A stretch of DNA of 64,000 bases from an uncultured Ruminococcus sp. (GCA_947627275.1 CANQVK010000011.1:18865-82864); one strand, 5' to 3'; positions 25,464 through 35,105 are shown, counted from the first letter of the stretch. Numbers and translations are program-made. Notes: generated by a model from the sequence alone, not told the origin.

Positions 25464-26930
25464 TTAATAACTGTATGTTTCGTCACTATAAGGAATCGTG
25501 GCGTCCGTCGCAGTCTCTCCTGCATAAGAAGGCTCCTGAGGCCATGCAGCGGGATCGTCATACCACGGTTGTTCGTATGTCGGTTCTTCGTAATAAGGAT
25601 CTTCATATACAGGCTCCTCGTAAGGCGGTTCTGTAGTCTCGGGAACTCCGCCTATATCGGTGGGATAGTTGTTCGGATACCACACGCCGGGAGTCTGTGT
25701 ATAATCAGGCTCTACCACAACTATATCGCTTGAACCGTTGGGTATCTTCTCGCCGTCAGGTCTTGGAGTGTAGAACACATTGAACTTAGACGATTTCAAT
25801 CCCATGGCAAGCTTGAATTCATAGCCCTTTACCGTTATCTTATCATCAATATTCACGTATGTAACATATCCTGTTTCTTCCGAATACTCAGGCTTTATCC
25901 AGTTGAACGGATCGTCCGACAAAGTAATGCCGTAAGCGTTCTGTATCATATTCCTGAGCTGAAAATCGTCAATATATGTTACCGTGCCGTAATGGGGATC
26001 GTACGCCGCGTCGTAGTCGCTCGATACCGAACGGAGATACGGCAGATCAGACCAGAAAACCTCATTGCAGTTCGCCGTAATTCCGCCGCTTGACGCCGAG
26101 AACATTGTCAGGGCATAATCGCCGTCATAGAAAAGCGCCTGTCCCAGAACCTCGGAAACAGCGTCAACGACCACCTGCGGAGGATAGGGCTTGCACCGCA
26201 GATCGCTGGAATCATTGCCGTTATATTTGCAGTACGTATAAACCGCTACCGCCTGAGCCTTGATAGCCTCGTAGCTCATCGAGCTTCCCACCTCGTTGTA
26301 AACGATCTGGGAAACCATCGAGAGAACGTCTCCCGAAACGCCTGCTACGGTAATTTCCTCGTCATAAGCCTCGCCAGTGTCCATAAGGTACGTATCGGGA
26401 TAATAATGGAACAATATATCCTGATAAGTCCATCCGCTGTATGTGGCGTAGAAATTTGCGCCGTTCTGACTCATGCCGACGCCATGACCCCAGCCGTAAG
26501 TTACAACGGCAAACTGTCCGGGATTGGATTCGATAACCGGCTCGCTTTCAAACCACGGTATATCGCCCACATATCCGCCTGTAACATTAAGCTCGACCGG
26601 CGTAGGCGTCTTTTTGCGCTTTTTGCCGCCGCCTGATGATTCGGGAGAAGCCTCGTAGCTGATAAGGGACAGGCTGTCGTCGTAGCTGTCAAGCTCAGCC
26701 TTGTACCATTCGACTTCCTCGCCGTTTTCTTCGGCGATAGCTTCTGTAGACATTTCAACAGCCGCTTCGGAAGTCACGGTAGTTTCGGTAGTTTCAGTTT
26801 CGGTCGTTTCGGCTGCGGTCCCGGAAGAACTTGTAGTCTCCTCTGCATTTGCCGTACCAACGGTTGCGCAGCACGTAACGACTATGCTCGCCGCAAACGC
26901 CGCAGCCTTCTTAAAACTTTCGTTATTCAT
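25464..26930 (-). CDS. Secreted SpoIID/LytB domain protein
   Basis: The 488-residue protein has a signal peptide (FKKAAAFAASIVVTCCATVGTANA), a Thr/Glu-rich linker (about 30-75), a SpoIID/LytB domain (about 120-360, with WGHGVGMSQNGAN, IVYNEVGSSMSYEAIKAQAVAVYTY and SASSGG) and a Pro/Glu/Tyr-rich tail of PxYEEPxYEDP repeats. SpoIID enzymes are lytic transglycosylases acting on denuded glycans during engulfment; vegetative homologues exist. The motif order differs from spore SpoIID, with the GHGVGMSQ block first. The start is the ATG at 26930 after GAGGTG. Two sortase genes lie upstream in the same direction. Confidence 0.88.
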   Translation of the reverse strand: MNNESFKKAAAFAASIVVTCCATVGTANAEETTSSSGTAAETTETETTETTVTSEAAVEMSTEAIAEENGEEVEWYKAELDSYDDSLSLISYEASPESSGGGKKRKKTPTPVELNVTGGYVGDIPWFESEPVIESNPGQFAVVTYGWGHGVGMSQNGANFYATYSGWTYQDILFHYYPDTYLMDTGEAYDEEITVAGVSGDVLSMVSQIVYNEVGSSMSYEAIKAQAVAVYTYCKYNGNDSSDLRCKPYPPQVVVDAVSEVLGQALFYDGDYALTMFSASSGGITANCNEVFWSDLPYLRSVSSDYDAAYDPHYGTVTYIDDFQLRNMIQNAYGITLSDDPFNWIKPEYSEETGYVTYVNIDDKITVKGYEFKLAMGLKSSKFNVFYTPRPDGEKIPNGSSDIVVVEPDYTQTPGVWYPNNYPTDIGGVPETTEPPYEEPVYEDPYYEEPTYEQPWYDDPAAWPQEPSYAGETATDATIPYSDETYSY

Positions 26931-26968
26931 TGGAATCACCTCAAAATTCGCATTTCTGCTGTTTTTTA

Positions 26969-27907
26969 TCAGCTGTTTTCCTTTTCTTTTTTCTGTTCTT
27001 TCTCTTTTTTCTTCTGTCTTTTTCTGTACTCCTCGGTGCGTTCTATCGAATCCATGTTGCCTGCTTCCTCGCCGTCGCGAAGTCTCCTTGCCACCAGTAT
27101 GAAACGCATATTTGCCTCGGAAGCTCCGTAGCAGGTCGAAAGAGTAAGCAGCTTGTCGCCGAATTTCACATCAACCTCGGGGTCGAAAACACACTTTTCC
27201 TTGAGCTTATCCATATAGAAATCAAAGCTTTCCTCGGTATCAAGCTCCTCCATATCCCAGTAAACAAAGTCGGATTCTTTATATCCGCTTGTAACTGCAT
27301 TTCCGCATATAACATAGTCATAATCGGCGTAGTTGGAGCTTAGCTCGATAAAGGGAGCGGTTTTCCAGAAATTATAGTCGTTGTAGTAATTTCTCAGCGA
27401 ACCGAACATTGTAAGGTTCAGCATGTTATGTCCGTAGATCAGTATATTTTCGGATTGCTCCTCCTCGACAGCCCCGAAATTGTCGCGGTAATCAATGAAA
27501 AGCGAACCGGCGAACTCATAGTTCCTCTCAAAATTTTTATGAAGGTAAAAATGATTCGGGTCGTAATGCTCATTGCCGTAATAGGTCTGCCCCTCGGAGA
27601 TCTCTCCGGGGTCTTTCAAAAGAGGATAATCAACATACGTATTTGGTATCCTTATCCAGCCTGCATAATCCTTGTTCTTATGCAGCATGATTTTTGCCAT
27701 TTCCGTCATTCCGTCAGGAGATTCTGTAAAGCTGTCGTAAACCGGCAGGGTCGGCGGTTCTGTAGGAGCTTCGGTCGGCGGCGGAGCTTCGATAAGAGGA
27801 GTGGGTATATCCTCCTCGGTATCGAGATTTTTGTATGCCGCAACACCGAGTCCTGCCGCAAGAACAAAAGCAGCAGCGGCTGATATAATCTTGCAGGTTT
27901 TATTCAT
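26969..27907 (-). CDS. Class B sortase 1
   Basis: The 312-residue protein has an N-terminal membrane anchor (about 7-25), a Pro/Thr-rich linker and a class B sortase domain. His is in ILIYGHNM, the catalytic Cys in LTLSTCYGA and Arg in MRFILVARRL. It would join surface proteins to peptidoglycan or to each other. The C-terminus is an unusual Lys/Glu-rich stretch (YRKRQKKKEKEQKKEKENS). It starts 10 bases after sortase 2 ends. Confidence 0.93.
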   Translation of the reverse strand: MNKTCKIISAAAAFVLAAGLGVAAYKNLDTEEDIPTPLIEAPPPTEAPTEPPTLPVYDSFTESPDGMTEMAKIMLHKNKDYAGWIRIPNTYVDYPLLKDPGEISEGQTYYGNEHYDPNHFYLHKNFERNYEFAGSLFIDYRDNFGAVEEEQSENILIYGHNMLNLTMFGSLRNYYNDYNFWKTAPFIELSSNYADYDYVICGNAVTSGYKESDFVYWDMEELDTEESFDFYMDKLKEKCVFDPEVDVKFGDKLLTLSTCYGASEANMRFILVARRLRDGEEAGNMDSIERTEEYRKRQKKKEKEQKKEKENS

Positions 27908-27916
27908 TATTCCTCA

Positions 27917-29284
27917 TCATCCCTCGGTATCCGTCTTTTTCGCCTTGCTTTGGGCAGTATCTTCCTTCTTTTTCTTATCCGATCCTTTTTTCTTCTTAGC
28001 GGCAGCGGCTTCCTCAGCCTCCTTTACCGCCTCCTCGGGACCGTAAGGAATGAACACGGCGTTTTCATCGTACTTTTCATCCGGTTTTGTATTATAGTAC
28101 ATCGAGGGCCACTTGATGTTTTTGTTGACCTTGCTTTTTTTCGTTCCCGCATACGGATCTTCTCCGGGACGCACACGTCTTGCCATAATAATGAGACGAC
28201 TTCTGTCCTGCAGCAGATAGTGGCATGTGGAAAGAGTAAGTATCTGATCGCCGTATTTTACGTCAACATCGTTTGTGCGGAGCGTTCTGCGCTTTGCTTC
28301 GTTGACGAAATTGTAAAACGACTCCTCGTCATCAAAGGAAAGCTGATTCCAGCAGTCATACTTTGTTTCAGACTCGTCCTTGGCGTCAAGAATAAAGAAT
28401 GAGAATATTTTATAAGTATAGGATTCGTAGTTTGAGTTGAACTGTATGATCGGATGATTTTCATAGTAATCATCGTTGCGCTCATAGTATTTGAGCTTGC
28501 CAAACATGCTTTCATCAGCCATATTATGACCGTAAACTACCAGATTATCTGAATTTTTCTCAACAAGGTGATGATCTTCCACCTCGTCGAAGTGATTTCT
28601 CCAGTCGAGGAACAGTGCGCCTGCACGGGATTCCTCGCCTTTAAAATTGCGGTCAAGATACTTGTTGTTATCGTCCGCCTGAACCACGGGCAGTTCGATA
28701 ATAGGTTCGCCGTCCTTGGTCGGGATACGCATATATCCGATAACGTCAGGGTTCATATCAAGAAGCTTCTGAGCGCCGTCAAGGAGAGTGTAGTACTTGT
28801 CATACTTTTCATCGTTTTCCTCCTCGGGCGTAAGGGTCGTATATACCGGCTCGTATGTACCGTAAAGACCTGCGATCTCACTGTACTGCATACGGCTTCT
28901 CCATAAGTCAAGGTAGTAATCGCCGACCATGTAGCCGCATACAATAATAGCGGCAATAGATACAAGGAAAATTATTTTTCGCAGGACTTCAAGAACGCTG
29001 TCTCCCTTTTCGGGGAAAAAGCCTCTTATTGTCTGACCGAATGTTTTTTTCTTCTTTTTTTTCTTTTTTCCCTTGCCTTTCGAGCCTGTTTTCTTTGCTT
29101 TTGAGGACATTCCGCCGTTCGCCGACGGCATAGACGGCTGAGTTCTCCTTTGCTGCATTTCCGGCTGAGCAGGAGCTTCTTCATTTCTGATAGCGTTTCT
29201 TATCGCCTTTATCTTCGCTGCTCTTGCGGAAGCCTCTGACGATGCCGTATCTCCCATGCTGTCATTTCTATTATTTTCGTTCAT
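27917..29284 (-). CDS. Class B sortase 2 with long cytoplasmic tail
   Basis: The 455-residue protein has about 95 cytoplasmic residues ending in a lysine run (GSKGKGKKKKKKKK), one membrane helix (about 105-127) and a class B sortase domain with VVYGHNMADESMFG, the catalytic Cys in LTLSTCHYL and Arg in RSRLIIMARRV. Another Lys-rich tail ends the protein. Tandem sortases usually differ in substrate or pilus role; no protein with an obvious sorting signal lies in the window. Confidence 0.92.
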   Translation of the reverse strand: MNENNRNDSMGDTASSEASARAAKIKAIRNAIRNEEAPAQPEMQQRRTQPSMPSANGGMSSKAKKTGSKGKGKKKKKKKKTFGQTIRGFFPEKGDSVLEVLRKIIFLVSIAAIIVCGYMVGDYYLDLWRSRMQYSEIAGLYGTYEPVYTTLTPEEENDEKYDKYYTLLDGAQKLLDMNPDVIGYMRIPTKDGEPIIELPVVQADDNNKYLDRNFKGEESRAGALFLDWRNHFDEVEDHHLVEKNSDNLVVYGHNMADESMFGKLKYYERNDDYYENHPIIQFNSNYESYTYKIFSFFILDAKDESETKYDCWNQLSFDDEESFYNFVNEAKRRTLRTNDVDVKYGDQILTLSTCHYLLQDRSRLIIMARRVRPGEDPYAGTKKSKVNKNIKWPSMYYNTKPDEKYDENAVFIPYGPEEAVKEAEEAAAAKKKKGSDKKKKEDTAQSKAKKTDTEG

Positions 29285-29330
29285 TCAAATTGTCGCCTCC
29301 GCTGAGAATAGTTATCCTATGATATAGTAT

Positions 29331-29360
29331 ATTTTACACCATTTTCGGTATATTTGTCAA
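29331..29360 (-). promoter_or_regulatory. Promoter of the sortase-SpoIID operon
   Basis: On the minus strand TTGACA (29360-29355), an 18-base spacer, then TAAAAT (29336-29331). It gives a leader of about 40 bases before the sortase 2 start at 29284. Confidence 0.55.
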
Positions 29361-29522
29361 GCTTTGCGGACAATATTTCACATAAATTTCGTAAAATCAG
29401 CCCGAAAAGCTTAGTTTTTCAGCTATTTTCAATAAAAAAGCATAATATTTTTGTGGGTTTTGCCGATAAACGTCGCTGCGAATCTTACAGCATAAACATA
29501 GGATATTATGTAATCTGTAATA

Positions 29523-30701
29523 TTATTTATTAAAATCGAACAGCTTCATAGTCGTTCCCTCAACAGCCTTCTGCACAAGGGGGGCAAAATCAAAAGCGTT
29601 CTGAGCTTTTTCTATATCCTCCAGCCTTGGACGCACCTTCGGATGCTTGGGCGTGAATACCGTACAGCAGTCCTCATAAGGCTCTATGGAAATATCAAAC
29701 GTATCTATCTTTCTTGCTGTTTCGATTATCTCCGTCTTGTCCATTCCCACACACGGGCGGAAAACAGGCATATGGCATACAGCGTCGGTACAAGCCATTG
29801 CCGCCATAGTCTGACTTGCCACCTGTCCGACGCTTTCACCCGTAATAAGAGCGAGACAATCGTCTTTTTCCGCTATTTTCTGCGCAATTTCCATCATAAG
29901 CCTGCGCATGATGATAGTAAAGAACTCCTCGGGGCAGTTATCCTTTATAGCCTCTTGAATTTCCGTAAAGGGAACGCAGAAAAACGCTATACCGCCGCAG
30001 TAATCCGTCAGCTTCTCGCAAAGCTGTTCGACCTTCAGTTGCGCTCTGTCGGAGGTATAAGGAGGGCTTACATAGTGTATCGCAGAAATGTGGATACCTC
30101 TTTTAGCCATCATCCAACCTGCAACGGGACTGTCGATACCTCCCGAAAGCAGGAGCATCGCCTTTCCGCTGCTGCCTACGGGAAGTCCGCCCGCGCCCTT
30201 GATATTCTCCGCATGAACGTAGGCGTTTGTGTCACGGACTTCGACGGTTACCGTTACATCGGGATTTTTAACGTCCACAGAAAGGTGCGGAAATTTCTCG
30301 AGAATAATTCCGCCCAGTTCCGCGCATATCTCTGGGGACTTCATGGCGAACGCCTTGTCCGAGCGTTTTGCGTTGACCTTGAACGTCTTGGCACGGCTCA
30401 GTACGTCCCCGGAGTATTCAACGGCTTTTTCAGCAATATCGCCAAATTCCTTTTCGCAGACGCACGCGCGGCAAAGTGCGGCTATTCCGAAAATTTTTCC
30501 CACGCGCTCAACTGCCTCGGCTAAATCAATATCATCGTCCAAGGGAGTTATGTAAATAGTGGACTGCGCAGATGTCAGTTCAAATTTGCCAAGACTTTTT
30601 ATTCTTCTTTTGATATTCTTTTTAAGCATATCCTCAAAGGTCTTTTTGTTCAGACCTTTCAATGCCATTTCTCCGAATTTTACAAGTATGATCTCTTTCA
30701 T
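29523..30701 (-). CDS. thiI: ThiI, tRNA 4-thiouridine synthetase
   Basis: The 392-residue protein has a ferredoxin-like/THUMP N-terminus (about 1-165) and a PP-loop ATPase (MLLLSGGIDSPVAGWMMAKRG, ALITGESVGQVASQ). It makes s4U8 in tRNA. There is no C-terminal rhodanese domain, as in Bacillus, where a dedicated cysteine desulfurase gives sulfur directly. The desulfurase gene lies just upstream and fits that pairing. Confidence 0.95.
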   Translation of the reverse strand: MKEIILVKFGEMALKGLNKKTFEDMLKKNIKRRIKSLGKFELTSAQSTIYITPLDDDIDLAEAVERVGKIFGIAALCRACVCEKEFGDIAEKAVEYSGDVLSRAKTFKVNAKRSDKAFAMKSPEICAELGGIILEKFPHLSVDVKNPDVTVTVEVRDTNAYVHAENIKGAGGLPVGSSGKAMLLLSGGIDSPVAGWMMAKRGIHISAIHYVSPPYTSDRAQLKVEQLCEKLTDYCGGIAFFCVPFTEIQEAIKDNCPEEFFTIIMRRLMMEIAQKIAEKDDCLALITGESVGQVASQTMAAMACTDAVCHMPVFRPCVGMDKTEIIETARKIDTFDISIEPYEDCCTVFTPKHPKVRPRLEDIEKAQNAFDFAPLVQKAVEGTTMKLFDFNK

Positions 30702-30763
30702 TCTCCTACTCTCCTATACTTTATTAAAAGGGGCGTTTTAATCGTATTCCTTATGCAAGAATT

Positions 30764-31894
30764 TTATCCTCTTACTTTTTCTATGCCTTCTTTGAGCGCT
30801 TCCGCAAAAAAATTGATTTCTTCCGCAGTCGTTTCTGCCGTCATACTGATACGCAGGGCGCTGTCGGCAGCTTTTCCGATTATGCCGAATTCTCCCAAAA
30901 CGCCGCTCTGCTGTCCTTTTGAACACGCAGAACCGCTGCTTACATAAACTCCCCTGCTCTCGAGGTAATGGAGCATTATCTCCGAACGCTTCCCAGCCGC
31001 AGAGATATTCGCGATATACGGAGAACCGTCCTCGGGAGAATTTACCGTAACACCGCCGATCTGCGATATTTCAGACAACAGCAGTGATTTAACAGCCGAA
31101 ACCTTTTCCGCTCGTTCTCTGACCGAGGAATACAGCTTCTCAACTGCCGCACCGAATGCGCATATCATGGGAACATTTTCAGTTCCCGAGCGAATGCCTT
31201 TTTCCTGCTTTCCGCCTGTCATGATCGGAAGAATACGGACTCCCTTTTTTATATACAACGCTCCGATACCTTTTGGAGCGTGGACTTTATGTCCGCTGAC
31301 GGAGATCAGATCGGCGTTAAGCGCACTCGCTTTAACAGGCAGCTTCATATATGCCTGTACGCAGTCGCTGTGCGTTATTATCCCGGGGAAACGCCGTTTC
31401 ACCGCAGAAAAAGTCTCCTTTACGGGAAGAATATAACCTGTTTCGTTGTTGACATACATCATGGTAATAAGCGAAGTCTGTTCGTCACAGGCGGACAAAA
31501 AATCCTCCGGATAAAAGCGTCCGTCAGCTCTCGGGGAAACACGTACCACCTCAAAACCATTCGCTTCCAAAGCGGACAAGGTTTCGTCCACCGAAGCGTG
31601 TTCCACCGATGAAGCGACTATTTTGCGCCGTTTTTTTCCGTATGCCGCAACTGCTCCCCGAACGGCAAGATTATTGCTTTCCGTTGCTCCCGAAGTAAAA
31701 AATATATTTCCGCTGTCCGTTCCCAATGAATCTGCGATTATTTTTCTTGCCCTGTCCACTGCAAGCTGAGCGTCAAGTCCACAGCGGTGGAGCGACGAGG
31801 GATTGCCGAAATTATCGGTCATAGCCGATACTGCCGCCGATACTGCCGCTTCGCATGGTTTTGTGGTCGCCGCATTATCCAAATATATAAACAT
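30764..31894 (-). CDS. Cysteine desulfurase (NifS/IscS family)
   Basis: The 376-residue PLP enzyme has YLDNAATTKP at the N-terminus, the PLP lysine in SVSGHKVHAPKG and the persulfide cysteine in SSGSACSKGQQSG. It frees sulfur from cysteine. Its position before thiI suggests it is the NifZ-type partner that feeds tRNA thiolation. AAGGTG precedes the ATG. Confidence 0.93.
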   Translation of the reverse strand: MFIYLDNAATTKPCEAAVSAAVSAMTDNFGNPSSLHRCGLDAQLAVDRARKIIADSLGTDSGNIFFTSGATESNNLAVRGAVAAYGKKRRKIVASSVEHASVDETLSALEANGFEVVRVSPRADGRFYPEDFLSACDEQTSLITMMYVNNETGYILPVKETFSAVKRRFPGIITHSDCVQAYMKLPVKASALNADLISVSGHKVHAPKGIGALYIKKGVRILPIMTGGKQEKGIRSGTENVPMICAFGAAVEKLYSSVRERAEKVSAVKSLLLSEISQIGGVTVNSPEDGSPYIANISAAGKRSEIMLHYLESRGVYVSSGSACSKGQQSGVLGEFGIIGKAADSALRISMTAETTAEEINFFAEALKEGIEKVRG

Positions 31895-32009
31895 TTTAAC
31901 ACACCTTTTTACTGATGATTACAAAAAGCCAACTTATTAATTATATCACACTTAAATAGAAAATGCTATAGATTTTATATATTTTTAAATAAATTACGCA
32001 AAGCTGCTC

Positions 32010-32132
32010 TATACTCGCCGCTACTGCAAAGAACTTTAAAAGCCGTACACGGCACGCTTACTGTGCTGCATACGGCTTTGTGACCTTCATATACTCGCCT
32101 ATATTGGACGTTTTGCAATAGAGGCGAGTATA
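32010..32132. repeat. Dispersed hairpin element, variant copy G
   Basis: 123 bp between the desulfurase and cysK genes. The left end TATACTCGCCGCTACTGCAAA and the right end are inverted copies with three mismatches in about 20 bp. Inside is an AAAGCCGTA/TACGGCTTT hairpin with GGCAC/GTGCT (32038-32080), unlike copies A and B, and a second internal TATACTCGCC at 32090 that pairs with the right end. It lies downstream of cysK, where it may serve as a terminator. Confidence 0.75.
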
Positions 32133-32147
32133 ATCATTGGTCGCTCG

Positions 32148-33077
32148 TTATTCATCAAAAAGCGGCGTAGAGAAATATCTTTCCGCAGTATCGGGAAGGA
32201 TAGTGACTACCGTTTTCCCCTCTCCCAGCTTTTCGGCAAGCTTCAATGCAGCCGCAACATTCGTTCCGCTGGAGATTCCGCACATTATGCCCTCCTTGCA
32301 GGCAAGGTCACGGGCTGTCTGAATAGCCTCCTCGTCGGTAACAATGTAAATATCGTCATAAATATTCTGATTGAGAATATCGGGGATTATTCCGTCGCCA
32401 ATGCCCATCTGGAGATGCGTACCTATGTTTCCGCCTGCCAATATAGCGGCGTTTTCGGGTTCTACTGCCCATATTACCATATCGGGATACTGGGATTTCA
32501 GCGTTTCGCCTATACCGGTTATCGTACCGCCTGTACCGATACCCGAGCAGAAGCCGTCTATCCTGCCCGCCGTCTGCTCTAAAATTTCAAGAGCCGTGTG
32601 ATATTTGTGAGCATAGATATTATTCACGTTGGCAAACTGCTGCGGTACGTAGACCCTTTTGTCCTCCGCAGCCATTTTTAACGCAGTGTCAAGACACTCG
32701 CGAATACATTTTCCAATATCGCCGTCGTCATGGATAAGCATTACCTCAGCTCCGTAATGACGGACGAGCTTACGCCTTTCCTCGCTTACGGAATCCGGCA
32801 TAATGATTATTGTTTTATATCCTCTGACTGCGCCCACCAAAGCAAGACCTATCCCCTGATTTCCGCTGGTAGGCTCGACAATTATCGTATCCTTATTTAT
32901 TCTGCCTTCCTTTTCGGCGTGGCGGATCATATTAAAGGCGGTACGCGTCTTTATCGAGCCGCCTACGTTAAGTCCCTCGAATTTCACCAATACTTCGGCA
33001 TTTCCGGGCTTGTTCAGCTTATTGAGCCTTATCATGGGCGTATGCCCCATTGCATCTAATATGTTATCATATACCAT
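32148..33077 (-). CDS. cysK: Cysteine synthase (O-acetylserine sulfhydrylase)
   Basis: The 309-residue PLP enzyme makes cysteine from O-acetylserine and sulfide. The PLP lysine is in NVGGSIKTRTA (Lys43), with the substrate loop PTSGNQGIG and the phosphate loop GIGTGGTITG. The lysine motif reads KTR rather than the more common KDR. It is followed by the desulfurase and thiI genes in the same direction. Confidence 0.93.
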   Translation of the reverse strand: MVYDNILDAMGHTPMIRLNKLNKPGNAEVLVKFEGLNVGGSIKTRTAFNMIRHAEKEGRINKDTIIVEPTSGNQGIGLALVGAVRGYKTIIIMPDSVSEERRKLVRHYGAEVMLIHDDGDIGKCIRECLDTALKMAAEDKRVYVPQQFANVNNIYAHKYHTALEILEQTAGRIDGFCSGIGTGGTITGIGETLKSQYPDMVIWAVEPENAAILAGGNIGTHLQMGIGDGIIPDILNQNIYDDIYIVTDEEAIQTARDLACKEGIMCGISSGTNVAAALKLAEKLGEGKTVVTILPDTAERYFSTPLFDE

Positions 33078-33111
33078 TACGGATAACTCCTTCTGTTTTT
33101 TCTCCTATAAC

Positions 33112-33140
33112 ATTATATTACAAAAAAACAGAAAATGCAA
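33112..33140 (-). promoter_or_regulatory. cysK promoter
   Basis: On the minus strand TTGCAT (33140-33135), 17 bases, TATAAT (33117-33112). The leader is about 28 bases, too short for a riboswitch or T-box. Confidence 0.7.
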
Positions 33141-33164
33141 TAATTTTCGGAGATTTAATAAAAA

Positions 33165-33881
33165 TCATATTTTAACTTTAACTATATCTTTAACGACCTC
33201 CGAAGCGATGATAAGTCCTGCCGCCGACGGAACAAACGCTGCCGATCCGGGAACTGCTTTCCCCGATGGCTGCGAAATTCCGCTGTTTTCGGGACGTATC
33301 GCTTCTTCTCTCGAATAAACGACTTTCAGGGACTTTACTCCCCTTTTTTTCATTTCACGCCGCATTACACGAGCCAAAGGACATACCGACGTCTTGTATA
33401 TATCTGCGACCTCAAACGCCGTAGGATCGAGCTTGTTTCCTGCTCCCATAGAGCTTATGACAGGGACTCCTGCGGCTTTTGCATGCATAATTATCTCGAT
33501 TTTTCCCGTGACCGTGTCGATAGCGTCCACCACATAGTCGAACTCCGAAAAATCGAAATTATCTGCCGTATCAGGCATAAAAAACATCCTGTGCGTCCTT
33601 ACGGCGCATTCGGGATTTATATCGGCTATACGATCCTTTGCGGCATCGACCTTGTACTGTCCTATAGTACTTTGCAAAGCGATTATCTGCCTGTTGAGGT
33701 TCGATTCGCTGACTGTATCGTTGTCTATAAGGTCGAGGCTTCCTACCCCTGACCGTGCAAGAGCCTCAACCGTATAGCCTCCGACTCCGCCAACGCCGAA
33801 CACAGCCACTCTTGAAGCCTTCAGCCGCTCCATAGCGTCCTTTCCGAGTAACAGCTCGGTTCTTGAAAAAATTCCAGACAT
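33165..33881 (-). CDS. tcdA: TcdA, tRNA threonylcarbamoyladenosine dehydratase
   Basis: The 238-residue ThiF/E1-like protein has the ATP loop VFGVGGVGGY, an Asp and Arg set (DNDTVSESNLNRQ), DYVVDAIDT and the family's SSMGAGNKLDPT. TcdA cyclises t6A37 to ct6A in tRNAs that read ANN codons. It is slightly shorter than the E. coli protein. It starts 12 bases after the membrane-protein gene ends. Confidence 0.9.
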   Translation of the reverse strand: MSGIFSRTELLLGKDAMERLKASRVAVFGVGGVGGYTVEALARSGVGSLDLIDNDTVSESNLNRQIIALQSTIGQYKVDAAKDRIADINPECAVRTHRMFFMPDTADNFDFSEFDYVVDAIDTVTGKIEIIMHAKAAGVPVISSMGAGNKLDPTAFEVADIYKTSVCPLARVMRREMKKRGVKSLKVVYSREEAIRPENSGISQPSGKAVPGSAAFVPSAAGLIIASEVVKDIVKVKI

Positions 33882-33893
33882 ATATTCCTCCGC

Positions 33894-34487
33894 TTATCTC
33901 AGTGAAATCAGCAGCAAGATCAGACATACAATAAACAGTACTAAGTATATTTTTACAACAACAGGAGGTACCTGAATATTTTTTCTGCGTGCAATAAATG
34001 CGGAAAGCGCAAGGGCGATCAAAAGGATCCCCGATGCAAGTTTTAAAACAGAGTCCCTGATATAAGATAAATTCAGACACATTGAAGAACCCAATGGCAT
34101 CTTGAATGAATTTAACTCCGGCGCTGTCATCTGAGAATCAAGCTCTCTTGAAACTTTATAATCGGAAATTTTCTTCGCTAAAGCTGTAATCTTCACCGTT
34201 TTGCCGTCGTTTTCCTCAGAACTGAAATTGTTTGTATCCCAGTTTTTCGGAGCTTGTATCAAATATGTATTATCTTCATCGTCCATTCCGATATAATAAT
34301 GATCCGTTCCGAAAGGTATAAGACCGTTTATGGAATGCTCCACCTCAAGAATTTCAAAGGCATATACGATATCAAGGGTATAACGATCCTTTTTATTGGT
34401 AAGGTCAATAATCGAAAATACGATAGTATATGCTAAAAATATCCCAAGCAGAAGAACTATAAATACGTTTCTAAGACCTTTTTTCAT
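33894..34487 (-). CDS. Membrane protein of unknown function
   Basis: The 197-residue protein is not a family I recognise. It has an N-terminal membrane helix (about 7-27), a hydrophilic extracellular middle (about 30-135, with YYIGMDDEDNTYLIQAPKNW) and two C-terminal membrane helices (about 145-165 and 175-196). It sits between tcdA and a zinc-ribbon membrane protein and may belong to the same transcript. Confidence 0.7.
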   Translation of the reverse strand: MKKGLRNVFIVLLLGIFLAYTIVFSIIDLTNKKDRYTLDIVYAFEILEVEHSINGLIPFGTDHYYIGMDDEDNTYLIQAPKNWDTNNFSSEENDGKTVKITALAKKISDYKVSRELDSQMTAPELNSFKMPLGSSMCLNLSYIRDSVLKLASGILLIALALSAFIARRKNIQVPPVVVKIYLVLFIVCLILLLISLR

Positions 34488-34502
34488 TTTATTTTCTCCT
34501 TG

Positions 34503-34961
34503 TTAAAATTTATAACCTAATTCTCTGAGAAGCTCCGCATAGCTATTATTACGAAGTCTTTCCTCGGATTCTATGCGCAGCCGTTCATATTTTCGGGCTT
34601 TTCCGCCTGTCTTTATGAAAATTATCTCTGCAATGCCTCCGATAACGCAGACTGCTCCCATAATAAGAAAAACAGTCGGCATAAACCACTGCATTTCATC
34701 GGGAACTCCAAGCTGGATTCTTTTAAACATATATAGTCCCCTCCAAGCGACCAAAACGCCGAAGATAATCAGGAAAAAATAGCTCTTTACGGAAAAAACG
34801 TCGTCGGGAACGCCCTCTATTGCAATCTCATGACACCTCGGGTCAGCGTAAAGCTTTCCGCACTTTTTGCATTTTCTCACCGGACTTTTATATCGTCTGA
34901 AACCGTTCTTATCATATGAAAGCAGTTTTTTCCCGCACCCCGAACATATTAAGTTAGTCAC
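34503..34961 (-). CDS. Zinc-ribbon membrane protein of unknown function
   Basis: The 152-residue protein starts with a zinc ribbon (CSGCGKK then CKKCGKLYADPRC) followed by two membrane helices (about 65-80 and 95-120) and a charged tail. No function is known. The frame opens with a GTG at 34976, but that lies inside the GGGAGGGG ribosome site; the GTG at 34961 is 7 bases downstream of it and is chosen. Confidence 0.72.
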   Translation of the reverse strand: MTNLICSGCGKKLLSYDKNGFRRYKSPVRKCKKCGKLYADPRCHEIAIEGVPDDVFSVKSYFFLIIFGVLVAWRGLYMFKRIQLGVPDEMQWFMPTVFLIMGAVCVIGGIAEIIFIKTGGKARKYERLRIESEERLRNNSYAELLRELGYKF

Positions 34962-35036
34962 TTTTTCCCCTCCCACATCAAAAGTCTTTCAGTCCGCTAT
35001 CTCACTTTTTATTTCACTTAGAAAAACCATGGTAAA

Positions 35037-35065
35037 ATTATACCACTAAAACCGCATACTGTCAA
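35037..35065 (-). promoter_or_regulatory. Promoter for the zinc-ribbon/membrane-protein/tcdA operon
   Basis: On the minus strand TTGACA (35065-35060), 17 bases, TATAAT (35042-35037): a full consensus promoter about 75 bases before the start at 34961. Confidence 0.75.
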
Positions 35066-35078
35066 GTAAACATCTAAT

Positions 35079-35105
35079 ATAGGAACACGGCGTTCCGTGT
35101 CCCTG
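35079..35105. repeat. Short GGGACACG palindromic repeat, second copy
   Basis: Imperfect palindrome TAGGAACACGGC / GTTCCGTGTCCCTGC in the divergent gap between the zinc-ribbon gene and recD2. It shares the core with the copies at 13625 and 39606. Confidence 0.55.

Noticed and set aside
29643..30524. 293-codon plus-strand frame inside thiI
   Set aside because: Antisense shadow; thiI motifs are on the minus strand and the plus frame matches no family.
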